From Corynebacterium glyciniphilum AJ 3170 (GTDB lineage Bacteria > Actinomycetota > Actinomycetes > Mycobacteriales > Mycobacteriaceae): a stretch of 64,000 bases of DNA. The stretch is from contig NZ_CP006842.1 of the NCBI RefSeq assembly GCF_000626675.1, positions 2,852,001 through 2,916,000 on the forward strand. Direction: 5' to 3'. The notes beneath the pieces are model-generated. The model saw only the letters and a list, made by a program, of their open reading frames with translations. It was not told the origin of the DNA and ran no database searches. This document shows, piece after piece, positions 1-8,181 of this stretch (position 1 is its first letter; every line of letters begins with the position of its first letter). The position numbers and the translations under genes were made by a program.

Positions 1-2027
1 TGGCCGACGTGACCGTCAACCGGCCCAACAGCGGGCGCCCGACGGACATCGTCCCGCGCCGTAAGCTGCCGGCCGTCGTCGCCCAGCGCGACGCGAAGTC
101 CGCTGGCGAGGGCGTCATGGCGCCGCCGGTGCCGCTCGGCACCCGCGACCGGCTCCTCGAAGTTGGTCCGGCGGAGTTCGCCCGGCAGCTGCGCGCACAG
201 AAGCCCCTGGCTGTCACGGACACCACCTTCCGTGACGCCCACCAGTCCCTGCTCGCCACCCGCGTGCGCACCACCTCCCTGGTCTCCGCGGCGGAGGCCG
301 TCGCCCGGCTCACCCCGGAGCTGCTCTCCGTCGAGGCCTGGGGCGGTGCAACCTACGACGTCGCACTGCAGTTCCTCCACGAGGACCCGTGGGAGCGGCT
401 GGACCAGCTACGCGAGGCGATGCCGAACACCAACATCCAGATGCTGTTGCGCGGCCGCAACACCGTCGGGTACACCCCGTACCCGGACGTGGTCTGCAGG
501 TCCTTCGTCACCGAGGCCGCGAAGAGTGGTGTGGACATCTTCCGCATCTTCGACGCCCTCAACGACATCGACCAGATGCGCACCGCCGTCGACGCGGTCC
601 TGGAGACGGGCACGGGTGTCGCCGAGGTTGCGATGGCCTACGCTGGTGACCTCTCGAACCCTGCCGAAGACCTCTACACCCTCGACTACTACCTGCATCT
701 GGCCGAGCAGATCGTCGAGTCCGGCGCCCACGTCCTGGCAATCAAGGACATGGCCGGACTGCTCCGCCCGCAGGCTGCGTCCACCCTCGTGTCCGCACTC
801 CGGTCCAACTTCGACCTGCCCGTGCACGTACACACCCACGACACCGCCGGCGGCCAGCTCGCCACCTACCTCGCCGCGGCGGACGCCGGCGCGGATGCGG
901 TGGACGGTGCTGCCGCGTCGATGGCAGGGACCACCTCCCAGCCGTCGCTGTCCGCGATCGTCGCCGCCTTCGCCCACACCGACCGGGACACCGGCATCTC
1001 GCTGGACGCGGTGAACTCCCTGGAGCCGTACTGGGAGGCCGTCCGCTCCCTCTACAGCCCGTTCGAGTCCGGCCTCGCCGGTCCGACGGGCCGGGTCTAC
1101 ACCCACGAGATCCCCGGTGGTCAGCTGTCCAACCTGCGGACCCAGGCCACCGCTCTCGGCCTCGGAGACCGTTTCGAGCTCATCGAGGACGCCTACGCCG
1201 GTGTCAACAAGCTGCTCGGTCGTCCGACCAAGGTCACCCCGTCCTCCAAGGTCGTCGGCGATCTCGCGCTACACCTCGTCGGTGCCGGTGTGACGGTCGA
1301 GGAGTTCGCCGCAGACCCGCAGAAGTACGACATCCCTGCCAGTGTGATCGCCTTCCTGCGCGGTGAGTTGGGCACGCCGCCCGGTGGCTGGCCGGAGCCG
1401 CTGCGTACGAAGGCCCTAGAGGGCCGCGCATCCACCGCCTCCCGTGTCACCGAGGTCCCGGCTGAGGAGGAGGATCACCTGAACGGTGACTCCTCCGAGG
1501 AGCGCCGGGCCTCGCTGAGCCGCCTGCTGTTCCCGAAGGAGTCGGAGGGCTTCGCCGAGCACAAGCGCAACTTCGGTGACGTGTCGATCCTGTCGGACCG
1601 GCAGTTCTTCTACGGCCTCGAGGAGGGTGAGGAGACGGTGGTGCGGATCAAGGGCAACCCTCCGATGGTGGTCCGCCTGGATGCCGTCGGTGAACCCGAC
1701 GAGAAGGGCATGCGCCAGGTCGTGATGAACGTCAACGGCCAGATCCGCCCGATGCGGGTGCGGGACCGGTCGGTGGAGTCGGTCACCGCAGCCGCCGAGA
1801 AGGCAGACCCGTCCCTGGCCGGTCACGTCGCCGCACCATTCGCCGGGGCCGTCACGGTCACCGCCAAGGTGGGTGACACGGTCGCTGCCGGTGATGCGGT
1901 GGCGGTGATCGAGGCGATGAAGATGGAGGCGTCAATCACCGCCCCGGTCGCCGGCAGGATCGCCCGGGTGGTGATGAGCCAACCAACGAAGGTTGAAGGC
2001 GGCGACCTCCTCGCCGTCGTGGAGTAA
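1..2027 (+). CDS. pyc: Pyruvate carboxylase, C-terminal part (5' end outside window)
   Basis: The frame is open from base 3 to TAA at 2025-2027, so this is the end of a gene that begins upstream; the family is about 1,140 residues and some 674 are visible. Seen in order: the carboxyltransferase domain beginning TDTTFRDAHQSLLATR with the metal-ligand motif VHVHTHDTAGG, the PYC/OADA conserved domain, and a C-terminal biotinyl domain whose biotinylated lysine lies in EAMKM (codon 1920-1922). The enzyme carboxylates pyruvate to oxaloacetate, the main anaplerotic reaction in corynebacteria. The sequence follows C. glutamicum Pyc nearly throughout. The GTG at base 9 is internal, not a start. The stop region is tandemly triplicated (separate entry). 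Confidence 0.97.
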   Translation, partial: ADVTVNRPNSGRPTDIVPRRKLPAVVAQRDAKSAGEGVMAPPVPLGTRDRLLEVGPAEFARQLRAQKPLAVTDTTFRDAHQSLLATRVRTTSLVSAAEAVARLTPELLSVEAWGGATYDVALQFLHEDPWERLDQLREAMPNTNIQMLLRGRNTVGYTPYPDVVCRSFVTEAAKSGVDIFRIFDALNDIDQMRTAVDAVLETGTGVAEVAMAYAGDLSNPAEDLYTLDYYLHLAEQIVESGAHVLAIKDMAGLLRPQAASTLVSALRSNFDLPVHVHTHDTAGGQLATYLAAADAGADAVDGAAASMAGTTSQPSLSAIVAAFAHTDRDTGISLDAVNSLEPYWEAVRSLYSPFESGLAGPTGRVYTHEIPGGQLSNLRTQATALGLGDRFELIEDAYAGVNKLLGRPTKVTPSSKVVGDLALHLVGAGVTVEEFAADPQKYDIPASVIAFLRGELGTPPGGWPEPLRTKALEGRASTASRVTEVPAEEEDHLNGDSSEERRASLSRLLFPKESEGFAEHKRNFGDVSILSDRQFFYGLEEGEETVVRIKGNPPMVVRLDAVGEPDEKGMRQVVMNVNGQIRPMRVRDRSVESVTAAAEKADPSLAGHVAAPFAGAVTVTAKVGDTVAAGDAVAVIEAMKMEASITAPVAGRIARVVMSQPTKVEGGDLLAVVE

Positions 2028-2060
2028 GCAGTCGTGGAGTAAGCAGTCGTGGAGTAGCGA
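2016..2060 (+). repeat. 15-bp tandem repeat across the pyc stop codon
   Basis: The unit GTCGTGGAGTAAGCA occurs at 2016-2030 and 2031-2045, and a diverged third copy (ending TAGCGA) at 2046-2060. Because the unit is a multiple of three, each copy repeats the end of the gene in frame (Val-Val-Glu-stop). Pyc therefore has three successive in-frame stops. It looks like slippage or unequal recombination of the gene end. Confidence 0.9.
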
Positions 2061-2104
2061 GACCGCTGCTGGAGTTCACAGCATTCCCCTGAAAGGTCTC
2101 CTCC

Positions 2105-2167
2105 GAAATAGTTCTAGCCCCGTGCACGCATCCTCACCGGATGTGTGCACGGGGCTAGAACTATTTC
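2105..2167. terminator. Very strong bidirectional hairpin between pyc and lrp
   Basis: Arms 2105-2127 and 2145-2167 are perfectly complementary over 23 bp (core TAGCCCCGTGCAC). A further 5-bp stem, CATCC/GGATG, sits inside the 17-nt loop. The stem base is A/T-rich, giving short T runs at the 3' side in either direction. It lies between two convergent genes, so a shared factor-independent terminator is the simplest reading. The stem is unusually long for that role. Confidence 0.8.
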
Positions 2168-2243
2168 CACCGCTGGGCAGTCGGTGTCGCCGGCAGTGTC
2201 CGCAGCGTCGGCGCCTGGCCCACACCTTTGAAGGCGACACGCT

Positions 2244-2699
2244 CTAGACGACAGGCCCTCTGGACCCGTCCACGACCCGTTTCATCACCATGGTGGAGTT
2301 CAACCGCTCCACCCCTGGCAAAGTGCCGAGCACGGAATCGTAGAGTTCCTGGTAGCCGGCCATATCGCGGGTCAGTGTCCGCAGGATATAGTCCGTCTCC
2401 CCGAAGAGCCGCTCTGCCGAGACGATGGCCGGCTCTGCTTCGACAGCGTCCTCAAACGCGGCGACGGTGGCCTGGTCAGTTCTGCCCATGGTCACCATGA
2501 CCAGCGCCTCGAAGGTGAGACCGAGCGCCTCGGGATCCACCGCGGCATGGTACCCGCGGATCACCCCCGTGTTCTCGAGATCACGGAGCCGACGGTGACA
2601 TGTCGACACACTCAACCGCGCCTGGTCGGCAAGGTCCGTGACGCTCATCCGTCCATCCTCCTGGAGCAGTGATACTATTTTCCGGTCAATCGCATCCAT
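2244..2699 (-). CDS. Lrp/AsnC-family transcriptional regulator
   Basis: A 151-residue protein. The N-terminus MDAIDRKIVSLLQEDGR is the typical AsnC-type helix-turn-helix start, with the recognition-helix region LSVSTCHRRLRDLE, followed by an RAM/AsnC effector-binding domain (residues about 65-145, containing ERLFGETDYILR). The longer frame back to 2768 adds 23 residues absent from the family; the ATG at 2699 has GGAAG 9 nt upstream. It is divergent from a LysE-type exporter, a classic arrangement in which an amino-acid-sensing regulator controls the exporter. The effector and target are inferred from that arrangement. Confidence 0.9.
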   Translation of the reverse strand: MDAIDRKIVSLLQEDGRMSVTDLADQARLSVSTCHRRLRDLENTGVIRGYHAAVDPEALGLTFEALVMVTMGRTDQATVAAFEDAVEAEPAIVSAERLFGETDYILRTLTRDMAGYQELYDSVLGTLPGVERLNSTMVMKRVVDGSRGPVV

Positions 2700-2713
2700 G
2701 GAAGATATCTTCC
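2700..2713. promoter_or_regulatory. Perfect 14-bp palindrome at the lrp start
   Basis: GGAAGATATCTTCC is fully self-complementary and lies immediately before the lrp start codon, inside the 83-bp divergent region shared with the exporter gene. It also supplies the GGAAG ribosome-binding site of lrp. A possible autoregulatory operator; no binding motif was matched. Confidence 0.4.
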
Positions 2714-2782
2714 CACACATGCCCGGATAGACGCCGAAACTTCGAAACACATTCCCCACTACCTGCAATAAGCTTTCATGTT

Positions 2783-3418
2783 ATGGAAGCTACTCTGGTC
2801 CTGCAGTTCGCAGTCACGGCCGCACTACTGACTCTGGTCCCCGGCGCGGACTGGGCCTACGTCATCAGCACAGGCACCCGCAGCCGGTCCGTCGTCCCTC
2901 CCGTTCTCGGACTCGCCAGCGGATACGTCGTGCTCGTCGCCGCCGTCGCAGTGGGCGTCGGCGCCCTGGTCTCGTCGCACCCGGACGTCCTCACGGTGGT
3001 GACGCTCGTCGGCGCCTGTTACATCACATACCTGGGGGTGAGCACCCTGCGAAACCTGCGGGGCGCCGACGGGACCCTACTCCTCACCGACGAGGGATCA
3101 CCCGCGGACGGCAACGACGGACTGCGCCTTTACCTGCGGGGTATGGGTGTCAGCGGCATCAACCCGAAAGCGATGCTGATGCTGCTCGTCCTCCTGCCGC
3201 AGTACCTGACCCCCGACGGATGGAGCTCAACCGCCCAGACCGGACTCCTCGGCAGCATCTTCATCCTCGAGGTCGTCGTAATCTACTTCGGTGTCGCTCT
3301 TTTCGCCCGGTCACTGCTGCTGGGTCGGCCTCGACTGAACACCGCAGTGACAGGGGTCTCCGGAGTCCTCCTGACCGGGTTCGGGATCTGGCTGCTCCTG
3401 GATGTTCTCGCGTTCTAG
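2783..3418 (+). CDS. LysE/RhtB-family amino-acid exporter
   Basis: A 211-residue integral membrane protein with about six hydrophobic segments. It has the family's N-terminal signature of a first helix followed by TLVPGADWAYV (the usual GPGP/GxD region), and a later SGINPKAMLMLLVLLPQ block typical of LysE/RhtB translocators. It probably exports an amino acid or related metabolite in exchange for protons. The ATG at 2783 was chosen because the frame upstream has no membrane-protein character. The gene is divergent from the Lrp regulator. Its TAG stop shares the palindrome CTAG (3415-3418) with the stop of convergent purB. Confidence 0.88.
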   Translation: MEATLVLQFAVTAALLTLVPGADWAYVISTGTRSRSVVPPVLGLASGYVVLVAAVAVGVGALVSSHPDVLTVVTLVGACYITYLGVSTLRNLRGADGTLLLTDEGSPADGNDGLRLYLRGMGVSGINPKAMLMLLVLLPQYLTPDGWSSTAQTGLLGSIFILEVVVIYFGVALFARSLLLGRPRLNTAVTGVSGVLLTGFGIWLLLDVLAF

Positions 3419-4845
3419 AGGATGTCGTCCGGCCGGTAGAACGCGGCCTCCGGGTGGGCGGAGACCAGCGCGTTGATCCGGGCAAGGACCCGGTCGACCT
3501 GGTCTTCGGCCGCACCGATGAACGCGTGACGGTCGGCGAGCGCATTGCTCAGCGCGTCTTCGTCGAGCGGAAGCCGCTCATCGGCCGCCAGACGCTGGAC
3601 GAGGTCCTGGTCCGCACCGTTCTCCCGCATATTGAGCGCCACGGCAACCGCGTTCTCCTTGATGACCTCGTGTGCCGTCTCCCGTCCCACTCCGGCGCGG
3701 ACCGCCGCCATGAGGATACGGGTGGTGGCGAGGAACGGGAGGTAGCGTTCAAGCTCCCGGTCGATCATCGCCGGGAACGCGCCGAACTCGTCGAGGACGG
3801 TGAGGAACGTCTCACACATGCCGTCGAAGGCGAAGAACGCGTCGGGGAGAGCGACACGGCGCACCACCGAGCAGAAGACGTCACCCTCATTCCACTGTGA
3901 TCCGGCGAGGTCAGAGGCCATGGTCATGTAACCGCGCAGGATGATCTGCATGCCCCCGACACGCTCGCAGGACCGCGCGTTCATCTTGTGCGGCATAGCG
4001 GACGAGCCGACCTGCCCCTCCTTGAACCCCTCGGTCACGGTCTCGTTCCCCGCCATCAGGCGGATGGTCATCGACAATGATGACATCGCCGCACCCAGTT
4101 CCACCAGAGCAGAGAGGGCATCGAAGTCGAGTGAGCGCGGGTAAACCTGTCCGACGGAGTCGAATATTCTGGCGAAGCCGAGTTCATCGGCGATGATCTG
4201 CTCGAGGGCGGCCAACTTCTTCGCGTCACCCCCCAGCAGGTCGAGCATGTCCTGGCTGGTGCCCATCGGCCCCTTGATCCCTCGCAGCGGGTAACGGTCC
4301 AGCAGGTTTTCGATACGCTCGATCCCCACCATGAGTTCATCCGCCGCGGAAGCAAAACGCTTGCCCAGGGTCGTCGCCTGTGCCGCGACGTTGTGCGACC
4401 GTCCTGCCATCACCAGGGACTTGTACTCCGCGGCATGGCGCCCGATCTGGGCGAGGACGGCGACGGCCTTGTCACGGGCGATGGTCAGCGACCGGTGGAT
4501 CTGCAGCTGCTCCACGTTCTCGGTCAGATCCCGGCTGGTCATCCCTTTGTGGATGTCCTCGTGGCCCGCCAGCGCATTGAACTCCTCGATGCGCGCCTTC
4601 ACGTCATGCCGGGTGACCTTTTCACGCTCCGCGATCGAGTCGAGGTCGATGGTGTCGATGACACGCTCGTAGTCGGCGATCGCCACACCGGCGATATCGA
4701 TGCCCAGGTTCTTCTGCGCCTTCATCACCGCGATCCACAGGCGGCGCTCCATGAGGATCTTGTCCTCAGGGCTCCAGATAGCAGTGAGTTCAGCGGAGGC
4801 GTAGCGGTTCGCCAGGACATTCGAGATTTTCTTTTTGTCAGCCAC
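3415..4845 (-). CDS. purB: Adenylosuccinate lyase
   Basis: A 476-residue protein, the length I recall for C. glutamicum PurB. It has the fumarase/aspartase-superfamily signature SSAMPHKMN in the substrate loop, the TSRDLTEN region and the AGRSHNVAAQATT motif with the catalytic-region His. It cleaves SAICAR to AICAR, and adenylosuccinate to AMP, releasing fumarate in purine synthesis. The GTG at 4845 (VADKKKISNVLANRYAS) fits the family N-terminus; the frame runs 24 codons further upstream without similarity. It stands alone on the minus strand next to the exporter; purD lies 3.3 kb away. Confidence 0.96.
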   Translation of the reverse strand: MADKKKISNVLANRYASAELTAIWSPEDKILMERRLWIAVMKAQKNLGIDIAGVAIADYERVIDTIDLDSIAEREKVTRHDVKARIEEFNALAGHEDIHKGMTSRDLTENVEQLQIHRSLTIARDKAVAVLAQIGRHAAEYKSLVMAGRSHNVAAQATTLGKRFASAADELMVGIERIENLLDRYPLRGIKGPMGTSQDMLDLLGGDAKKLAALEQIIADELGFARIFDSVGQVYPRSLDFDALSALVELGAAMSSLSMTIRLMAGNETVTEGFKEGQVGSSAMPHKMNARSCERVGGMQIILRGYMTMASDLAGSQWNEGDVFCSVVRRVALPDAFFAFDGMCETFLTVLDEFGAFPAMIDRELERYLPFLATTRILMAAVRAGVGRETAHEVIKENAVAVALNMRENGADQDLVQRLAADERLPLDEDALSNALADRHAFIGAAEDQVDRVLARINALVSAHPEAAFYRPDDIL

Positions 4846-4986
4846 GGCAACCAGTATCCCATAACCAATTGCCACAGTGACTACTGTGCAAGGCTGGTGC
4901 CCGGCCCTGGTAGTCACGACTGGTTCGCGATCATCGGTGACCGCGTCGAGGACCTCGAACGATTCAGCACGCGCTGGCAGGGAAAG

Positions 4987-5005
4987 CCACGCTATCCTAA
5001 CTCCA
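4987..5005. promoter_or_regulatory. Promoter and weak DtxR-like site before the siderophore-binding lipoprotein
   Basis: A TATCCT -10 element (4993-4998) ends 6 nt before the ATG at 5005, the spacing of a leaderless start. The overlapping 19-mer holds CCTAAC in the position of the DtxR consensus and matches that consensus at 11 of 19 positions by my count. Iron repression would suit the gene, but the match is weak. Confidence 0.3.
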
Positions 5006-6021
5006 TGAAACTTCTTCGCGCAGTCGGCGCGGTCCTGGTGCCGGCGGTCGCCGTCGGCTTGTCCCTCAGCTCCTGCTCCTCTGGATCCGGAGACGACACC
5101 GCGTCCGATTCACCGGATTCAGCAACCACGTCACAGGCGTTTCCGCTGACCGTGAACCACCATCGCGGATCCACCGAGATCCCCGAAGCGCCCCAACGCA
5201 TCATCGCCCTCGACAACGCATTCCTTGACTACGCGGTGGACCTGGGCGGCACCGTCGTCGGCGTCTCCGATATCGGCGCCGAACTGGTCCCGACCTACCT
5301 TGACGACGACCAGGCAGAACGCGCCGCGGATGTCGAATCTGTGGGGAACATCGCGGAACCGCAGCTGGAGAAGATCGCGGCTCTGCAACCTGATCTGATC
5401 CTGTCCTCCGACGTGCGGCACAAGCAGTACTACGACCAGCTCACGGAGATCGCCCCCACCGTGTTCAGCGAAGACACCGGGGACACCTGGCAGGAGAACT
5501 ACCTGTTGACCGGCGAGGCGCTGGGGAAGAAAGAGCAGGCCGAAGGCCGACTCACCGCGATCCGCGACCGCGCCGGCCGCATCGGCGACCGGATTCGGGA
5601 CGAGGGCCCGGACGATGTACCGGATGTCAGCGTCGTACGGATCAAGGACGAGAATACGATCAGGCTGTACGGAGAAGACACGTTCTCTGGTTCTGTGCTC
5701 GCGATGGCAGGTCTGCCGCGTCCCAAGAACCAGGAGTCCGGGTACCCGGGGCAGGATTTCGGAATGTATGTGGTTTCCCGGGAAAATCTCGACGAGGCGG
5801 ATGCTGACCTGATCCTTGTGTCTGTTCCCGAAGAAGGCACCGCCAAGGCGAAAGAGTGGGCCGCCATCTCGGACGCCGTGCTCGGCACCGCGACATGGAC
5901 CGCCTTCGACGGACGCAAGGTCGACGTGGACGAAGGGACCTGGATGACCTCGGTCAGCCCGATCGGGGCAGATCACATCCTCACCGATGTGGCTGAAATC
6001 TTCGACGTCGACGGTGAGTGA
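5005..6021 (+). CDS. Iron-siderophore ABC transporter substrate-binding lipoprotein (FecB/FepB-like)
   Basis: A 338-residue protein with a lipoprotein signal peptide: Met-Lys-Leu-Leu-Arg, a hydrophobic core, and lipobox LSSC with the acylated Cys at residue 24. An acidic Ser/Asp/Thr linker follows. The mature part has the class III solute-binding fold pattern: APQRIIALDNAFLDYAVDLG (N-lobe), QLEKIAALQPDLILSS, a long connecting helix, and EWAAISDAVLG near the end. It would capture a ferric siderophore outside the membrane. No permease or ATPase gene is adjacent; the IrtAB pair at 23.6 kb is a possible partner. The open frame extends back over purB to 4393, but that stretch is antisense shadow. 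Confidence 0.88.
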   Translation: MKLLRAVGAVLVPAVAVGLSLSSCSSGSGDDTASDSPDSATTSQAFPLTVNHHRGSTEIPEAPQRIIALDNAFLDYAVDLGGTVVGVSDIGAELVPTYLDDDQAERAADVESVGNIAEPQLEKIAALQPDLILSSDVRHKQYYDQLTEIAPTVFSEDTGDTWQENYLLTGEALGKKEQAEGRLTAIRDRAGRIGDRIRDEGPDDVPDVSVVRIKDENTIRLYGEDTFSGSVLAMAGLPRPKNQESGYPGQDFGMYVVSRENLDEADADLILVSVPEEGTAKAKEWAAISDAVLGTATWTAFDGRKVDVDEGTWMTSVSPIGADHILTDVAEIFDVDGE

Positions 6022-6045
6022 CTTTCCTCGGGATCACTCCCCGTA

Positions 6046-6522
6046 TCAGTCCCGGATGAAACCGTCATACTCGCTGACTCGGGTGACCGCTTCACCGTTA
6101 CGCAACACGATCTGAAGGCCGTGCTCCGGTTCCCAGTCACACTCGTTCTCGGTGATGATGAACCATTCGTCAGTCTCGTCGTCCAACTCGACGGTCGCCG
6201 AGGCCCCGAGGGTCACGAAGTTCCAGACGTCAGCCGGCTCGGTGATCTCCGGAATACCGTAGTCCTCGCGCTCCTCGGCAGAGAACTCTTCCGTTGCCTC
6301 CCGGTAGTAGGCGAAGACCTGGGAGGTGGCGGCCTTGAGTGCCGACTCTGGCAGAGACCGGTAGTTCGACAGACACGTCGCGACCTCGTCAATGTCGACG
6401 TCCTCGTCGTCGTGGATGACGGTGAACTCCACGTCATCGCCCACCACGTCAACGCTCAGCGTCGCCGTCCACTCGTCGTCACTGTCACTGAACTGGCCGT
6501 GTCCCGGAATCTCGATCGTCAT
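6046..6522 (-). CDS. Hypothetical acidic protein (possibly DUF6985-like)
   Basis: A 158-residue, strongly acidic cytosolic protein with no signal peptide or membrane segment. The middle (SLPESALKAATSQVFAYY) is helical, and the C-terminal part has WNFV and EHGLQIVLRNGE. This reminds me of DUF6985-type proteins of unknown role, but I am not certain. TAGGGT stands 6 nt before the ATG, so it may have its own leaderless promoter. It lies 19 bp after nei on the same strand. Function unknown. Confidence 0.7.
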   Translation of the reverse strand: MTIEIPGHGQFSDSDDEWTATLSVDVVGDDVEFTVIHDDEDVDIDEVATCLSNYRSLPESALKAATSQVFAYYREATEEFSAEEREDYGIPEITEPADVWNFVTLGASATVELDDETDEWFIITENECDWEPEHGLQIVLRNGEAVTRVSEYDGFIRD

Positions 6523-6541
6523 GCCGCAACCCTAACGTGCC

Positions 6542-7396
6542 TCAGCGCCCCGCCTGACACACCGGGCACCAGTAGATCTTGCGTGCGGCCATCTCCCCCA
6601 GCTCAACGGGAGTCCCACACACCAGGCAGGGAAGTCCGGCACGTCGGTACACGTACACTTCACCGCCGTGGTCATCCTTACGTGGATCGCGTCCCATCGC
6701 TTCGGGAGTGTGCTCGTCACGGACCGTATCAATCCGACCGTGTTCCAGGCCGTAGTCCATGAGCACGACCATGTCGTCCCAGATGTCCCCCAGCTCTCCC
6801 TCCGTCAGCGACGTTCCCGGAAGGTTCGGGGTGATACCGGCGCGGAACAGTGCCTCGGTGCGGTAGATGCTGCCGACGCCGGCGTACATCGACTGGTCCA
6901 TCAACAACGCGCCGATCGGCTTCGATGACCGGCGGGTCCGGGTGAATGCCCGCTCCCGTTTCTCCTCGTTGAGAATCCCGTCCTCCGACGGTCCGCCGAC
7001 GGGACGCAGGGGGTCGACGCCCAGCTTCCCCAACGCCGTGTCCTCCTCGGACGGGCCGATGACGACACACCGCTGCGGTCCGCGTAGATCGGCTGCGACG
7101 TCTCCGTTGTCGATCCGGAGACGCACCTGACCACGGGGTTCCGCGAACGGCTCCAGCGTGAACGTACCGATGAGACCGAGATGGATGTGGATGATCCGTG
7201 CGTCCGGCGCGGTTGCGTCACCGAAGTGCAGGAAGAGGTGCTTTCCCCAGGCTTCGGCGCCGGCGAAGTCCCGGCCGTCCAGCGACGCGGCCTCGGTTGC
7301 GAAGCGTCCCTGCGGCGACGAAACCTTGACCGGTGCCCCGGCGAACTGTGTGTTCAGCTCACGGGCGAGGCGATGGATCACATGACCTTCAGGCAT
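6542..7396 (-). CDS. nei: Fpg/Nei-family DNA glycosylase (endonuclease VIII type)
   Basis: A 284-residue protein beginning MPEGHVIHR: after Met removal Pro2 is the catalytic nucleophile and Glu3 the acid, and the GH at residues 4-5 is typical of Nei-type rather than Fpg-type enzymes. Central helix-two-turn-helix region: IGALLMDQSMYAGVGSIYR, including the conserved NxIYR-like element. A C-terminal zinc finger has four cysteines (C-x2-C about 252-255 and C-x2-C about 277-280). It excises oxidised pyrimidines and nicks the strand. The start codon shares a base with the upstream lipoprotein stop (TGATG), suggesting translational coupling. Confidence 0.93.
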   Translation of the reverse strand: MPEGHVIHRLARELNTQFAGAPVKVSSPQGRFATEAASLDGRDFAGAEAWGKHLFLHFGDATAPDARIIHIHLGLIGTFTLEPFAEPRGQVRLRIDNGDVAADLRGPQRCVVIGPSEEDTALGKLGVDPLRPVGGPSEDGILNEEKRERAFTRTRRSSKPIGALLMDQSMYAGVGSIYRTEALFRAGITPNLPGTSLTEGELGDIWDDMVVLMDYGLEHGRIDTVRDEHTPEAMGRDPRKDDHGGEVYVYRRAGLPCLVCGTPVELGEMAARKIYWCPVCQAGR

Positions 7397-8163
7397 CAGC
7401 GCTCATCCGGGTCAGTACCACGAATCCTGTCGACCTGTCGGTCCACGAGATCCAGGAGAAGCTGCGGTTCTTCGACACCACTGGCGTTGATCCTGAACAC
7501 CACATCATCGACTCGACCCACGACGACTGACGCCGGGTTGTCGCCGCTCGGGGAATCGGAATCGTTGACCACGGTGATCACATGGACATCCTCCGCCCCG
7601 AGAACGTCAGCATCAGAGACTTCGGTCTGGTAGTTCACCGCAGGACTGTCCGGGTCCATCTCGGAACTCTGTGTGAAAGACGCACATTCAGAAAGGTCAT
7701 CCGGCAGCGCCATACCGGTGTTCTCCGGGTCGGTGGAGATCATCGCATTGATCACGCCGGGATCGTTCTCATCCTGTGGCAAGAACTCGACTGCAGCGGC
7801 GGTGTCAGGATTGTCCTGAAGTGTCGCGAGAATACTCACTGCGCGAGGAGCCAGTGAACCACACTGTTCCGGCTCAGTTCTGGTCGACCCTGCAATGTTC
7901 CGGAGCTCATCGGCGGTAGCCTCTTCCCCGTCTTCGAGGACATCGGCGACATTGTTCCACTCGTAGCCGGCGGGGGTGTCAGAGTCCGTCAGGATCATGT
8001 CGGCCGGATCATCCGACACCGCACTACCGGACGTGTCACCACTGCTTTCACTGCTCGTGGCACCTTCCGAGTCTGCATCGTCCGAGGAGCAGGCTGCCAC
8101 TCCAAGAAGAAGCCCTGCAGCAGTGAGCGCGGCACATGTACGGCGGAGAGTCTTGTCAGTCAT
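7396..8163 (-). CDS. Secreted lipoprotein of unknown function
   Basis: A 255-residue protein with a lipoprotein signal peptide: positive N-terminus (TLRRTC), hydrophobic core and lipobox GVAAC (Cys at residue 25). A Ser/Asp/Glu-rich linker of about 30 residues follows, then a globular domain with two further cysteines (EQCGSLAP and SECASFTQ) that could form a disulfide. It resembles the small sensor-like lipoproteins of mycobacteria and corynebacteria with DUF5642-type folds, but I cannot name a family firmly. TAGGCT lies 6 nt before the ATG, so it probably has a leaderless promoter within the 18-bp gap after purD. It is coupled to nei downstream. Confidence 0.8.
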   Translation of the reverse strand: MTDKTLRRTCAALTAAGLLLGVAACSSDDADSEGATSSESSGDTSGSAVSDDPADMILTDSDTPAGYEWNNVADVLEDGEEATADELRNIAGSTRTEPEQCGSLAPRAVSILATLQDNPDTAAAVEFLPQDENDPGVINAMISTDPENTGMALPDDLSECASFTQSSEMDPDSPAVNYQTEVSDADVLGAEDVHVITVVNDSDSPSGDNPASVVVGRVDDVVFRINASGVEEPQLLLDLVDRQVDRIRGTDPDER

Positions 8164-8181
8164 TCATCCAGCCTATCCGGT

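Noticed and set aside
2016..2060. Programmed readthrough of pyc
   Set aside because: Three consecutive in-frame stops make extension beyond the first stop implausible.
2105..2167. Attachment site or transposon end
   Set aside because: No integrase, transposase or second copy is visible in the window; a terminator between convergent genes explains it.
4393..5004. N-terminal extension of the siderophore-binding protein frame
   Set aside because: The extension is antisense to purB; the lipoprotein signal peptide begins at ATG 5005.
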